64,000 bases of DNA, taken from Microvirga antarctica. GTDB taxonomy: Bacteria; Pseudomonadota; Alphaproteobacteria; Rhizobiales; Beijerinckiaceae. This document shows, piece after piece, positions 42,699-52,256 of the stretch (positions within the stretch are counted from its first letter, which is position 1; every line of letters starts with the position of its first letter). Location of the stretch: the NCBI RefSeq assembly GCF_017921815.1, contig NZ_JAGEMM010000004.1:186001-250000 (forward strand), written 5' to 3'. Under the pieces are notes generated by a model. It did not search any database and had not been told where the DNA came from. It was given only the letters and a program-made list of their open reading frames with translations. The translations under genes and the position numbers were made by a program.

Positions 42699-43444
42699 GC
42701 TTGGCAATTGTGTCCGGCGGCGGCGTGGCGCACTCCGCCGTCACTGGTTGCGGCAAGACACCGACGGTCTTCAAATCACGCGGGGTATTTGCGCGCATCA
42801 GTGCCAAGCTTCTGGGCGATGAGACAATCCGAATCCTGGCGATAGGATCTTCTTCCACGCAGGGCGTTGGCGCATCTGACGCAGCTCATTCCTATCCGGC
42901 CCTGCTTGAAACCGACCTCGAGTCGGCCTGGAAGGAAAATGTCACGGTCATCAATGCGGGAATCGGCGGCGAGACCGCGATCCAGACCATCGAGCGGCTT
43001 GAGGGAGCCCTGAAGACCGAGCGATTCGATCTTGTGATCTGGCAGGTTGGCACCAATGATGCGGTGAACGGCGTGGCCGAGGAGCAGTTTCGTTTGATGC
43101 TTGACCGCGGGATCAGAGCGGCCAAATCCGCCTCGACCGATTTGGTGCTCCTCGATCAGCAATATTATCCGACGATCAAAGACCCGGCGCGCTATGAGCG
43201 TTTTGTCCGCGCGGTCGACGCCCTCGGTGAAGAACGCAGCATTTCGGTATTTTCCCGCTATGCGATGATGAAGGACTGGGCGAGCGAGTCTGTGGAAGGT
43301 TTACGCGAGATGCTCTCAGGCGACGGTTTCCATATGGGCGACAAAGGCTATGATTGCCTGGCCGCGCAGGTGGCGCGGGAACTTGAATCGGCGGTGGCCA
43401 ACAGCAAAGCGGCGCCGCAAGTCGCGGTCGCCACGGGGCAGTGA
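42608..43444 (+). CDS. SGNH/GDSL-type hydrolase, exported
   Basis: 278 residues. A hydrophobic segment (YWALVALSLAIVSGGGVAHSA, split by tyrosine-rich N-terminus) should export or anchor it. Block I is IGSSSTQG (Ser nucleophile), block II INAGIGGETA, block III WQVGTNDA, and block V SGDGFHMG with the Asp-x-x-His pair. Such enzymes remove or transfer ester groups on glycans. It overlaps the OpgC-family acyltransferase by 91 bases, suggesting acylation/deacylation of the same periplasmic glycan. The start may be a little downstream (no strong ribosome site at 42608). Confidence 0.85.
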   Translation: MEQVKLGRPSHGSGRKSYAVLGRYWALVALSLAIVSGGGVAHSAVTGCGKTPTVFKSRGVFARISAKLLGDETIRILAIGSSSTQGVGASDAAHSYPALLETDLESAWKENVTVINAGIGGETAIQTIERLEGALKTERFDLVIWQVGTNDAVNGVAEEQFRLMLDRGIRAAKSASTDLVLLDQQYYPTIKDPARYERFVRAVDALGEERSISVFSRYAMMKDWASESVEGLREMLSGDGFHMGDKGYDCLAAQVARELESAVANSKAAPQVAVATGQ

Positions 43445-43551
43445 AGCTCTCTTAACACGCCGACAAGGGTTGGCTGCCACACTGTCGGGGCGGATGCGCC
43501 GGGCCGTTTGGGTCTGGACACGGACGAGCCCAGCAGGCCTCAAGGTGGTTG

Positions 43552-44868
43552 ATGACTGAAACCCGACGCCGTCTTCGCCTTCGGGATGTCCTGACCGATG
43601 GCCGCATTGCGCTGATGCTGCCCCTTGGCTTTTCCTCCGGGTTGCCCTTTCTCCTGGTGTTCAGCACTCTTTCGGCGTGGCTGAGGGAGGCCGGGATCTC
43701 GCGCACCGAGATCGGTATGCTGAGCTGGGTGGCCTTGGCTTACTCGCTGAAGTTCCTGTGGGCTCCCATCGTCGACCGCTACGATGTGCCGGGGCTTGCG
43801 CAACTCTTCGGCCGCCGGCGCGGGTGGATGATCCTGGCGCAACTGGCGACGGCTCTGGGCCTTGTCGGCATCGCCTTGAGCGATCCCGCAACCCGCCTTG
43901 GTCTCACCATCGCGTCAGCCCTGCTTGTCGCCTTCGCATCGGCCACGCAGGACGTCGTGATTGACGGCTGGCGCATCGATGCTGCGCCCACCGACCGCCA
44001 GGGGATGATGGCCGCGAGTTTGCAGCTGGGATACCGGCTGTCGCTGATCTGCGCCGGAGCCGGCGCGCTCTACATGGCCGAGTTCGTCAACTGGCGCAGC
44101 GCCTATCTGGCCATGGCTGGCCTCATGGGCGTCGGTCTGATGGGCGCGCTCATCGCCCCCCGGGTCGACCAGGTGGCGTCAGGAAAACAGCCTTCTTTCG
44201 GGGCCGCCATCGTCGAGCCGCTCAGCGAGTTGTTTCGGCGGAAGGGCTTGGTGCTCGTGCCGATCCTGCTTCTCATCTCCTGCTTCCGTCTGCCGGATTT
44301 CGTCGCGGGCGTGATGGCCAATCCCCTCTATATCGATCTCGGGTTCTCCAAGGCCGACATCGCCAATGTGTCGAAGATCTATGGTGTGTGGATCGGCATC
44401 GCCGGTGCATTTGCGGGCGGGCTGGCGCTCACCCGCATCGGATTATGGTGGACACTGCTGATCGGGGCTTTCATCGCCGCCTCGTCGAACCTGATGTTCG
44501 CGTGGCTGGCCATGGAGGGAGCGCGGCTCGATCTTCTGATACTCTCCATCAGCGTCGATAATTTCGCTTCGGGCTTTGCCGGCTCGGCGCTGATCGCCTA
44601 CATGTCGGGACTGACGGCCCCAGGCTTGGCAGCCGCCCAGTACGCCCTGCTGAGCTCGCTCTATGCCCTGCCCGGGAAGGTGATCGGCGGAACATCGGGG
44701 GCGGTGGTCGATGCCTATGGGTATCCAGCCCTGTTCACGGCGACGGCGGCGATCGGGATTCCCCTCGTGATCCTGTGCTTCGTGGTGCGACGCGACACAA
44801 ATCGGACCGAGGAGGCCCGTGAGGCCGCGGATCGGGCCATGGCAGAAGCGGAACCCTCCCGCGCCTGA
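43552..44868 (+). CDS. AmpG-like MFS permease (muropeptide transporter family)
   Basis: 438 residues from ATG 43552 after AAGGTGG, with about twelve membrane helices. N-terminal GFSSGLPFLLVFSTLSAWLREAGI, then ALAYSLKFLWAPIVDR and ASATQDVVIDGWRID are AmpG-family landmarks. AmpG imports anhydromuropeptides for cell-wall recycling and controls AmpC induction. No amp genes are nearby, so the cargo is a family inference. Confidence 0.88.
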   Translation: MTETRRRLRLRDVLTDGRIALMLPLGFSSGLPFLLVFSTLSAWLREAGISRTEIGMLSWVALAYSLKFLWAPIVDRYDVPGLAQLFGRRRGWMILAQLATALGLVGIALSDPATRLGLTIASALLVAFASATQDVVIDGWRIDAAPTDRQGMMAASLQLGYRLSLICAGAGALYMAEFVNWRSAYLAMAGLMGVGLMGALIAPRVDQVASGKQPSFGAAIVEPLSELFRRKGLVLVPILLLISCFRLPDFVAGVMANPLYIDLGFSKADIANVSKIYGVWIGIAGAFAGGLALTRIGLWWTLLIGAFIAASSNLMFAWLAMEGARLDLLILSISVDNFASGFAGSALIAYMSGLTAPGLAAAQYALLSSLYALPGKVIGGTSGAVVDAYGYPALFTATAAIGIPLVILCFVVRRDTNRTEEAREAADRAMAEAEPSRA

Positions 44869-44888
44869 TTTTGGCCCGCTTGCGCCAC

Positions 44889-44906
44889 GGACGCATGGTT
44901 GCGTCC
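44889..44906 (+). terminator. hairpin after the AmpG-like gene
   Basis: GGACGCA (44889-44895) and TGCGTCC (44900-44906) form a perfect 7-bp stem with a TGGT loop, 20 bases after the stop. No T-run. It may end the upstream transcript before the ammonia-lyase gene. Confidence 0.4.
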
Positions 44907-44950
44907 CGCGTGAGGCCGCATTATCCCTCGTTTAAGACGAGGAAACGACA

Positions 44951-46582
44951 ATGACGGTCAAAATTGACGGCGCAAAACTGAAACTACGCGACGTGGCGCG
45001 CGTAGCGCGCCCAAACGGGAACGGACGCTTTGAGAAAGCGGTGCTCGATCCGCAGGCCCGAGAGCGCATCGCCGCAACCCGGGCCTACATCGATCAGCAT
45101 TGGATGCACGACGACGCACCGCTGATGTATGCTTTTAACACCGGCGTGGGTCTGTTCAAGGACCAGCGGGTTCTGATCGCCGACATGGCGGCCTACCAGA
45201 AGAAAAGCGTCTATGCGCACGCCACCGGCATCGGTGAGCCGTTCAGCGAGGATGTCACGCGCGCCATGATGCTGCTGCGCGCCAATGCCTTCGCGTCCAA
45301 TTATTCCGGGCCCCGGGTGGAACTGGTCGAGCGCCTGATCGCATTTCTCAATGCGGGTCTTCACCCGGTGATTCCGCAGAAAGGGTCTGTCGGCGCGTCC
45401 GGCGACCTGGCGCCGCTCGCCCATATGGCTGGCGCCGTGTGCGGTTTTGCCGAAGCCGAGATGGTCTACAAGGGAAGGCGTTTGCCCGCCCGTGAAGCGA
45501 TCGCGAAAGCCGGCTTCGACCCGGATTTCGAGCTTGGCGCAAAAGACGCCTCAGCCCTCATCAATGGCTCGACTGCCTCCCTGGCGCTGGGTGCGCTGGC
45601 GACCGCCGATGCCCGCCGCCTGCTCAAGCAGGCTGATATCGCCATGTGTCTGTCGCTTGAGGCGATGCGCGGCGAATTGGCGGCGTTCGATCCGCGTCTG
45701 CACCGGGCGCGCCCGCATCACGGACAATTGCGAATCGCGCGCAATCTCCTGCGCATCCTTGAAGGCTCCACGCGCTGCTCGCAGGCTGCCCGCGACGTGA
45801 TTTTCCCCGACGAGGTGCGCCAGCCTGGCGCCAAGGCGTCGCCGCGTGTGCAGGATGTTTATTCGTTGCGCTGTACGCCGCAGGTGCATGGACCGGCTGT
45901 CGAAGCGCTCGAATATGTGGAGCGGATCATCAGCACAGAGATGAATTCGGCCACCGACAATCCGCTTATTTTCGATGATGGAAAGGGCGGTTACGAGTCG
46001 ATTTCGGGCGGCCATTTCCACGGCCAATATGTGGCCCAAGCCATGGACATTCTGGCGATCGCCATGACGGATCTGGGCTCGATCTCAGAGCGTCGTCTAG
46101 CGCGGCTGGTCGATCCCACGATGTCATACGGGTTGCCGCGCAACCTCCTTGCCGGGAAGCGCGGTCTCAATACCGGATTTGCCACCGTGCAATGTTCCAT
46201 GTCGGCGCTGGTGATGGAGAACCGGGGATTGTCGATGCCGGGTTCGGTCGATTCCATTCCCGGAAAATCGAACGCGGAAGATCATGTGTCCAATTCGACA
46301 TGGTGCGGACGCAAGGCGCGCACCATCGTGGAAAATGTCGAGCAGATCGTGGCGTGCGAATTGCTGATGGCGGCGCAGGCCCTGAGTCTCGTAGCCCCCA
46401 TTGCAAAGGACTATGCCATCGGTAAGGGCTCTCAGGCGGCTTTCGATGCGATCCGGGCCGTTATCCAACCCGCGCTCGATGGCGACAGGTGGTATGCAAC
46501 GGAGATGGCCCAGGCGCTCGACCTCGTGCGCTCCGGGGCGGTGGTGACGGCTGTCGAGGATGCGGTCGGGACGCTGGAATAA
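44951..46582 (+). CDS. aromatic amino acid ammonia-lyase (HAL/PAL/TAL family)
   Basis: 543 residues from ATG 44951 after GAGGAAACG. The MIO cofactor precursor Ala149-Ser150-Gly151 is in GSVGASGDLAPLAHM. Catalytic Tyr60 (LMYAFNTGVG), YSLRCTPQVHGP, TDNPLIF and NAEDHVSN are all present. It eliminates ammonia from an aromatic amino acid, histidine to urocanate in HutH. The substrate-selecting pair is Ala-His (YAHATGIG), closest to the Ser-His of HAL or the His of TAL, not PAL. None of hutU, hutI, hutG is in view, so it may not be a histidine-use enzyme. Confidence 0.85.
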   Translation: MTVKIDGAKLKLRDVARVARPNGNGRFEKAVLDPQARERIAATRAYIDQHWMHDDAPLMYAFNTGVGLFKDQRVLIADMAAYQKKSVYAHATGIGEPFSEDVTRAMMLLRANAFASNYSGPRVELVERLIAFLNAGLHPVIPQKGSVGASGDLAPLAHMAGAVCGFAEAEMVYKGRRLPAREAIAKAGFDPDFELGAKDASALINGSTASLALGALATADARRLLKQADIAMCLSLEAMRGELAAFDPRLHRARPHHGQLRIARNLLRILEGSTRCSQAARDVIFPDEVRQPGAKASPRVQDVYSLRCTPQVHGPAVEALEYVERIISTEMNSATDNPLIFDDGKGGYESISGGHFHGQYVAQAMDILAIAMTDLGSISERRLARLVDPTMSYGLPRNLLAGKRGLNTGFATVQCSMSALVMENRGLSMPGSVDSIPGKSNAEDHVSNSTWCGRKARTIVENVEQIVACELLMAAQALSLVAPIAKDYAIGKGSQAAFDAIRAVIQPALDGDRWYATEMAQALDLVRSGAVVTAVEDAVGTLE

Positions 46583-46621
46583 ACCGCTAGGGACGCGTAG
46601 CGCCCCCGGCGATTTGGCTGA

Positions 46622-46924
46622 TCAGAAGCGGCGGGGGCTGCAACGCTGGACGTTGCGCACCACGACGGTTCCGTTGGGGCGAAACACACGTTCCTGCACC
46701 CACCGGCAACGGGGACGGGCTCGTACGCCGCAATCCTGGACTGTGCGCCACACCACGCGGCCATTAGGCCGGACAACGCGGACGCGCCGCGTGACGCAGG
46801 CCACATCCTCGATGAGGGAGGGCGCTTGGAGCTCGCTTGCATTGAATCGCGCCTGGGCTTCGGGCGCGGAGAAAAATCCGATTCCGAGGGCAAAGGCGAA
46901 TGCCGGAAGAACAATGGCGCGCAT
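46622..46924 (-). CDS. small secreted protein with two Cys-bounded RPNG repeats
   Basis: 100 residues from ATG 46924, with GAAGGA 7 bases upstream. A signal peptide (MRAIVLPAFAFALGIGFFSA, cleavage likely after AQA at 25) precedes a basic mature part. It holds two 23-residue units, Cys43-Cys65 and Cys73-Cys95, each with Val-rich strands around RPNG (52-55, 82-85) and ending VQxC. Each unit is likely a disulfide-closed beta hairpin. No family recognised. It is convergent with the ammonia-lyase and divergent from a GNAT gene. Confidence 0.7.
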   Translation of the reverse strand: MRAIVLPAFAFALGIGFFSAPEAQARFNASELQAPSLIEDVACVTRRVRVVRPNGRVVWRTVQDCGVRARPRCRWVQERVFRPNGTVVVRNVQRCSPRRF

Positions 46925-47008
46925 GGTTCGATCCTTCGACAAGGGTGCTAAAAGTCGAACGTCAACCGTAATTCCCAGCAGGGGTTCCGCAGCCTCGGAG
47001 GTCGTGTG

Positions 47009-47527
47009 ATGCCGCCTCAAATCGTTCTTAATGAAGTGTGTGCGGCGGATGGCCCGGCTCTGGTGACGGCCAATCTTGCCAGCATGACTTTGCACGAACC
47101 CTGGGTCTATCCCTGCCGTGACGCCGCATCATTCGAAGCCTATCTGACCCGGTGCGATGGTGAGCGGTCGGTGGGATTCGTGGCGCGCGACGGGATGCAC
47201 GGACGCATCGTCGGCGTGGTGAACCTCAACGAGATCGTGCGAGGGTACTTTCAGAGCGCTTATCTGGGCTATTACGCGATGGCGGACGCCACGGGCGGCG
47301 GGCGCATGAGTGAGGCCGTCCGAATGGCTGTGACCATTGCGTTCGGTCGGCTCGGCCTGCACCGCCTGGAGGCCAATATTCAGCCTGGCAACATGCGTTC
47401 CCTCGCGCTCGTCCAACGGCTGGGGTTTCGACGCGAGGGCTACTCGCCGCATTATCTCAATATCGGCGGCGCGTGGCGCGATCACGAGCGCTGGGCGATC
47501 CTGTCCGAGATGTGGAGTGAGCATTAG
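47009..47527 (+). CDS. GNAT acetyltransferase, RimJ/RimL-like
   Basis: 172 residues from ATG 47009, with GGAGG 7 bases ahead, better placed than for the GTG at 47006. The acetyl-CoA site lies in ADATGGGRMSEAVRMAVTIA (Q/R-x-x-G-x-A variant), followed by RLEANIQPGNMRSLALVQRL and FRREGYSPHYLNIGG, the RimJ/RimL pattern. Probably acetylates a protein N-terminus or small amine; substrate unknown. Its stop overlaps that of the convergent GNAT gene by 4 bases. Confidence 0.87.
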   Translation: MPPQIVLNEVCAADGPALVTANLASMTLHEPWVYPCRDAASFEAYLTRCDGERSVGFVARDGMHGRIVGVVNLNEIVRGYFQSAYLGYYAMADATGGGRMSEAVRMAVTIAFGRLGLHRLEANIQPGNMRSLALVQRLGFRREGYSPHYLNIGGAWRDHERWAILSEMWSEH

Positions 47528-47958
47528 GGCTGCGGCGTCAGGCGCTTCTGCAGGAACGTTCGCGGGATGCCGGGCGCGAAATTCTGGAGCTCTCCGAACA
47601 CCGCGAAGCCAAGACGCTCGTAGAGCGACGCCGCGTGCACGTTGAGGGTCTCGAGCCAGGCGGAATGGCAGCCGCGACGGAGCGCCTCTTCCTCCGCGCA
47701 CGCAATGAGGCGGCTGGCGATCCCTTGGCCACGCAGGGATTCGGGCACGAAGATCAACTCGATGGAGAGCCAGCCGCGCGCCGTACGGCCCCAGAGACCG
47801 CCAAGGACAGCGCCTTCCTCCGAACGGATCGCAACCGCCAGGTCCGTGATGACCTCGCCGGGCGAGACGGTGGCGAAATTGTAGTCCCGCAGACCGTCAT
47901 GAATGATCGCTTTCAGGGCCGCGTCCGGTTCCGCCACAAGTGCGATCTCGCAGGTCAT
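47524..47958 (-). CDS. GNAT-family N-acetyltransferase
   Basis: 144 residues from ATG 47958, overlapping the upstream hydrolase stop by ATGA. The acetyl-CoA motif A is IELIFVPESLRGQGIASRLI, followed by AWLETLNVHAASLYERLGF, typical of single-domain GNATs. The target is unknown. Because it is coupled to the AllC-like hydrolase, it may act on or detoxify a related amino compound (weak inference). Confidence 0.88.
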   Translation of the reverse strand: MTCEIALVAEPDAALKAIIHDGLRDYNFATVSPGEVITDLAVAIRSEEGAVLGGLWGRTARGWLSIELIFVPESLRGQGIASRLIACAEEEALRRGCHSAWLETLNVHAASLYERLGFAVFGELQNFAPGIPRTFLQKRLTPQP

Positions 47959-49199
47959 GCGACGAGTCTCGTCACCGTGTCGATCAGGACGCGGGCCGCC
48001 ACATCCGCGTCCGCCACGGTGATCGACTCCGCCGGGTTGTGGCTGATGCCGTCCTTGCAGCGCACAAACAACATCGCGGTGGGGCACAAGGCCGCCATGG
48101 CGACCGCATCGTGCCCGGCTCCGGAGGCGAGCCGGACGGGTGGAATATGCAACCCAGACAGGCTGTCGTCGAGTACCGCCATCAGGCCTGAATCCATCGC
48201 GGTTGCTGGCGAATCCATGAAAGGCTTGAGGTCGAAATCGACCTTGCGCCGCTGTGCAATGGCCTCGCAGGCGCTTGTCATCTGGCGCACCATCGCATGA
48301 CGCTGCGTGTCGTCTGGGGAGCGCGCATCGAGCGTGAAGACGACACGCGCCGGGATGACATTGACCGCGCCGGGTTCGATCTGGGCTGCTCCCACGGTGG
48401 CGACTGTGCCGGGGTATTTGCCGCCGATGGTCTCGATCGCGAGGATCATCTCCGCCGTCGCCGCCAGCGCATCGCGCCGCATGTCCATGGGAACAGTTCC
48501 CGCATGGCCGGCCTCACCCGTGACGGTCACGCGTGCGCGTGAGACCCCATTGATCGCCGACACGATTCCGACAGGCAGGTCCTGCGCTTGCAATTGCGGA
48601 CCCTGCTCGATGTGGACCTCGAGGTAGCCGCGATAATCCTCAGGCCGGCGCGCGACGCTGGCGATCTGCGAAGCGTCCCCGCCGAAGGCACGAAGGGCGT
48701 CGCGAAGGACAAGGCCGTCCTGGTCCACGCCGTCGAGCCAGCGCAGGTCGTAGCGACCCGACAAGGCATAGGCGGTAGAGAGATTGGTGGGAAAGCGCGC
48801 ATTCTCCTCGTCGCCGAAGGCGATGATTTCGATCGGGCAGGCGGGCACGATGCCACGCTCGCGCAGCGCCTCCACGGCGACGATTCCCAGAACCACCCCC
48901 AGCGTCCCGTCATACCGCCCGGCATCGACGACGGTGTCGATATGAGACCCGATGATCAGCGCAGGCCTGTCGGGGTTTTGCCCCTCAAGCCGCCCGACGA
49001 CCGAGCCGAGCGGATCGATCCGGCTCTCGAGGCCGGCGGCGCGCATGAAGGCGAGGGTCGCTTCAGCGGCCGCGCGATGGGCCGGCGAAAGGTAGAGGCG
49101 AGTCAGGCGCGCCGGGTCGTCGCTGTACTGCGAAAGCGCGTCGAGCAGGGCTATCGCCCTGCGACCAAGTGCATGTTCCGTTGCGGGCGCTGGCGTCAT
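47955..49199 (-). CDS. Zn-dependent M20-type amidohydrolase (allantoate amidohydrolase / N-carbamoyl-amino acid hydrolase family)
   Basis: 414 residues, the usual size. Two-metal site residues: IGSHIDTVVDAGRYDGTLGV (His and Asp) and FGDEENARF (Glu pair), with VEVHIEQGP-like LEVHIEQGPQL and the C-terminal SGAGHDAVAMA and ISHNPAES. The family cleaves allantoate or N-carbamoyl-L-amino acids, releasing ammonia and CO2 for nitrogen supply. AllC and HyuC cannot be told apart from motifs alone. It is coupled to a GNAT gene. Confidence 0.9.
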   Translation of the reverse strand: MTPAPATEHALGRRAIALLDALSQYSDDPARLTRLYLSPAHRAAAEATLAFMRAAGLESRIDPLGSVVGRLEGQNPDRPALIIGSHIDTVVDAGRYDGTLGVVLGIVAVEALRERGIVPACPIEIIAFGDEENARFPTNLSTAYALSGRYDLRWLDGVDQDGLVLRDALRAFGGDASQIASVARRPEDYRGYLEVHIEQGPQLQAQDLPVGIVSAINGVSRARVTVTGEAGHAGTVPMDMRRDALAATAEMILAIETIGGKYPGTVATVGAAQIEPGAVNVIPARVVFTLDARSPDDTQRHAMVRQMTSACEAIAQRRKVDFDLKPFMDSPATAMDSGLMAVLDDSLSGLHIPPVRLASGAGHDAVAMAALCPTAMLFVRCKDGISHNPAESITVADADVAARVLIDTVTRLVA

Positions 49200-49250
49200 G
49201 ATTACCGCAAACTGTTCAGGGACACGACCTCACGGATGCAGGCGAGACGG

Positions 49251-50363
<1,113 letters not shown>

Positions 50364-50678
50364 TCAGCCATTCGCCGGAGCAAGGGTCAGTTCCAGACCG
50401 TCGAGGTCGGGCGTCCAGATGATCTGGCAGGACAGGCGGGAGGTCGGATGCGTGATCACGGTATCCAGTTGATCCTCTTCCTCGTCGGTCGCGGGATCAA
50501 GCTTCTCCACCCAGTCCTTCGCGATGAAGACGTGGCAGGTCGCGCATTCGCATGCGCCGCCGCACACGCCCTCGATGGGCAGGCCCCAATCCCGGATGAT
50601 CTCCATCACACGCCAGCCCTCGACGCACTCGAGGGTGTGGCGCTGGCCTTGGCGGTCGGTCACATGGATGACGCCCAT
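50364..50678 (-). CDS. [2Fe-2S] ferredoxin, adrenodoxin-like
   Basis: 104 residues. Cluster ligands Cys39, Cys45, Cys48 and Cys84 follow the vertebrate/bacterial adrenodoxin pattern C-x5-C-x2-C-x35-C (VCGGACECATC, LSCQI). Acidic helix DPATDEEEDQLD should contact partners. It carries electrons from the NADP reductase encoded next to it to an unknown terminal enzyme; no P450 or oxygenase is adjacent. Confidence 0.93.
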   Translation of the reverse strand: MGVIHVTDRQGQRHTLECVEGWRVMEIIRDWGLPIEGVCGGACECATCHVFIAKDWVEKLDPATDEEEDQLDTVITHPTSRLSCQIIWTPDLDGLELTLAPANG

Positions 50679-50787
50679 GAAACGGGGATTCCTTAGGGAT
50701 CACAACGGTGTGGAGAAGGGCGCGAACCGCGCGGTCAGGCTGGATATCGGACTTTGCAGTCTATTCGTCAATATTGGGTGGTCTGGC

Positions 50788-51498
50788 TCAAACTCCCAGG
50801 GTCTCGGTCCGCAGCGCCTCGTCCTTGAGGAAATCGGCCGTCGTGCCCTGAAACCGGACGGAGCCGCGCTCGATGACGCAGGTCCGGTCGGCAATAGCCG
50901 CCGCGAAGGCCCAGTTCTGTTCCGACAAAAGCACCGCCACCCCTTCGGCCTTCATGGCCCGCACGGCCTGCGCCATCGTCTGGACGATCACCGGCGCGAT
51001 GCCCTCGGAGGGCTCGTCGAGGAGGATCGCCTCGGGATTTCCCATCAGCGTGCGGGCGATCGCCAGCATCTGCTGTTCCCCGCCCGACATGTGGCCGCCG
51101 CGGCGTCCGCGCATCTCGGCGAGATTGGGAAACAGCGCAAACAGGCGTGTCAGGTCCCACGGCGAGCGGCCGCCGCGCTGGGCCTGTCGGCCGACCTCGA
51201 GGTTCTCCGCGACCGTCAGGTCGGTGAAGATCCGGCGGTCCTCGGGGACATAGCCCAGACCCAGCCGTGCGATGCCGTATGTCGGCCGTCCGACGATCGA
51301 CTGGCCCTTGAAGGTCAGCCGGTCGGCGCGCGCGGAGACAAGCCCCATGATGGCTTTCAAGGTGGTGGTCTTGCCCGCGCCGTTCCGGCCGATCAGGGCC
51401 ACGACCTCGCCCGGCTGGACCTGAAGCGAGATATCGAACAGCACTTGCGCGCGCCCATAGCTTGCGGATAGCTCGTGGACGTCGAGAAGCGGGCTCAC
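50788..51498 (-). CDS. livF: second LIV-type importer, ATP-binding protein LivF
   Basis: 236 residues. Walker A GRNGAGKTT, signature MSGGEQQM, Walker B AILLDEPSEGIAP, and LSEQNWAFA with the late His-equivalent region. Last gene of the leftward operon: binding protein, fused LivHM, LivG, LivF. Its ATG overlaps the livG stop (ATGA). The amidase divergent from this operon suggests an amide or amino-acid-like cargo (inference). Confidence 0.92.
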   Translation of the reverse strand: MSPLLDVHELSASYGRAQVLFDISLQVQPGEVVALIGRNGAGKTTTLKAIMGLVSARADRLTFKGQSIVGRPTYGIARLGLGYVPEDRRIFTDLTVAENLEVGRQAQRGGRSPWDLTRLFALFPNLAEMRGRRGGHMSGGEQQMLAIARTLMGNPEAILLDEPSEGIAPVIVQTMAQAVRAMKAEGVAVLLSEQNWAFAAAIADRTCVIERGSVRFQGTTADFLKDEALRTETLGV

Positions 51499-52256
51499 GG
51501 CGCTGCGGCCGTGAGGGGCAGATCCCCCAGATAGGCTTGTCGGACCCGCGCATTGCCCCGCACCTCAGCGGGCGTCCCCGTCGCAATGATCTCGCCACGC
51601 AGGAGAACCAGAATGCGGGACGCGTGGCCGAACACCACATCCATGTCGTGTTCGGTGAACAGGACGCCGATGCCGCGGCTGGTCGCGATGGAATGCGTGA
51701 GTTCCATCAGGGCGGCTCGTTCGCGCAGGGCCATACCGGCGGTCGGCTCGTCCATCAGCAGCAGGCGGGGATCGCCCGCCAGGGCAACCGCCAGTTCCAC
51801 CCGCTTCACGTCCCCATAAGCGAGCTCGGAGCAGGGGCGCTCGAACGCCTCGTGCATGCCGACCAACTCCAAAAGGTCCCGCGCCTCGGCCCGGTGGCGA
51901 TCACGGGCGGGCGTCCATGCCGAATGGTTTTCCCCGGAGCGGCTGATCAGGGCCATCTGCACGTTCTCGCCGACCGTCATGGACTGAAACGCCTGGGCGA
52001 CCTGGAAGGTGCGGCCGATACCGAGGCGGAACCGCTCCCCCGGGGAAGCGAGGGTGATCGCCTTGTCGTTAAGGGAGACGGACCCGCCGTCCGGGCGAAG
52101 CTGACCGCCGATCATATTGAACACCGTCGATTTCCCCGCCCCGTTCGGGCCGATCAACGCCAGCATCTCGCCGCGCTCGACCTGGAAGCTCACATTGCGT
52201 GCGGCCACCACGCCGCCAAACGCTTTGCTCAGGGCTTGGACGCTGAGCAGGCTCAC
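51495..52256 (-). CDS. livG: second LIV-type importer, ATP-binding protein LivG
   Basis: 253 residues from GTG 52256, which overlaps the permease stop by GTGA; frames further upstream run inside the permease gene. Walker A GPNGAGKST, ELAYGDVKRVELAVAL in place of the usual signature, Walker B LLLMDEPTAGMA, FTEHDMDVVFGHA with the switch His, and the LivG-type tail ARVRQAYLGD. Confidence 0.9.
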   Translation of the reverse strand: MSLLSVQALSKAFGGVVAARNVSFQVERGEMLALIGPNGAGKSTVFNMIGGQLRPDGGSVSLNDKAITLASPGERFRLGIGRTFQVAQAFQSMTVGENVQMALISRSGENHSAWTPARDRHRAEARDLLELVGMHEAFERPCSELAYGDVKRVELAVALAGDPRLLLMDEPTAGMALRERAALMELTHSIATSRGIGVLFTEHDMDVVFGHASRILVLLRGEIIATGTPAEVRGNARVRQAYLGDLPLTAAAP

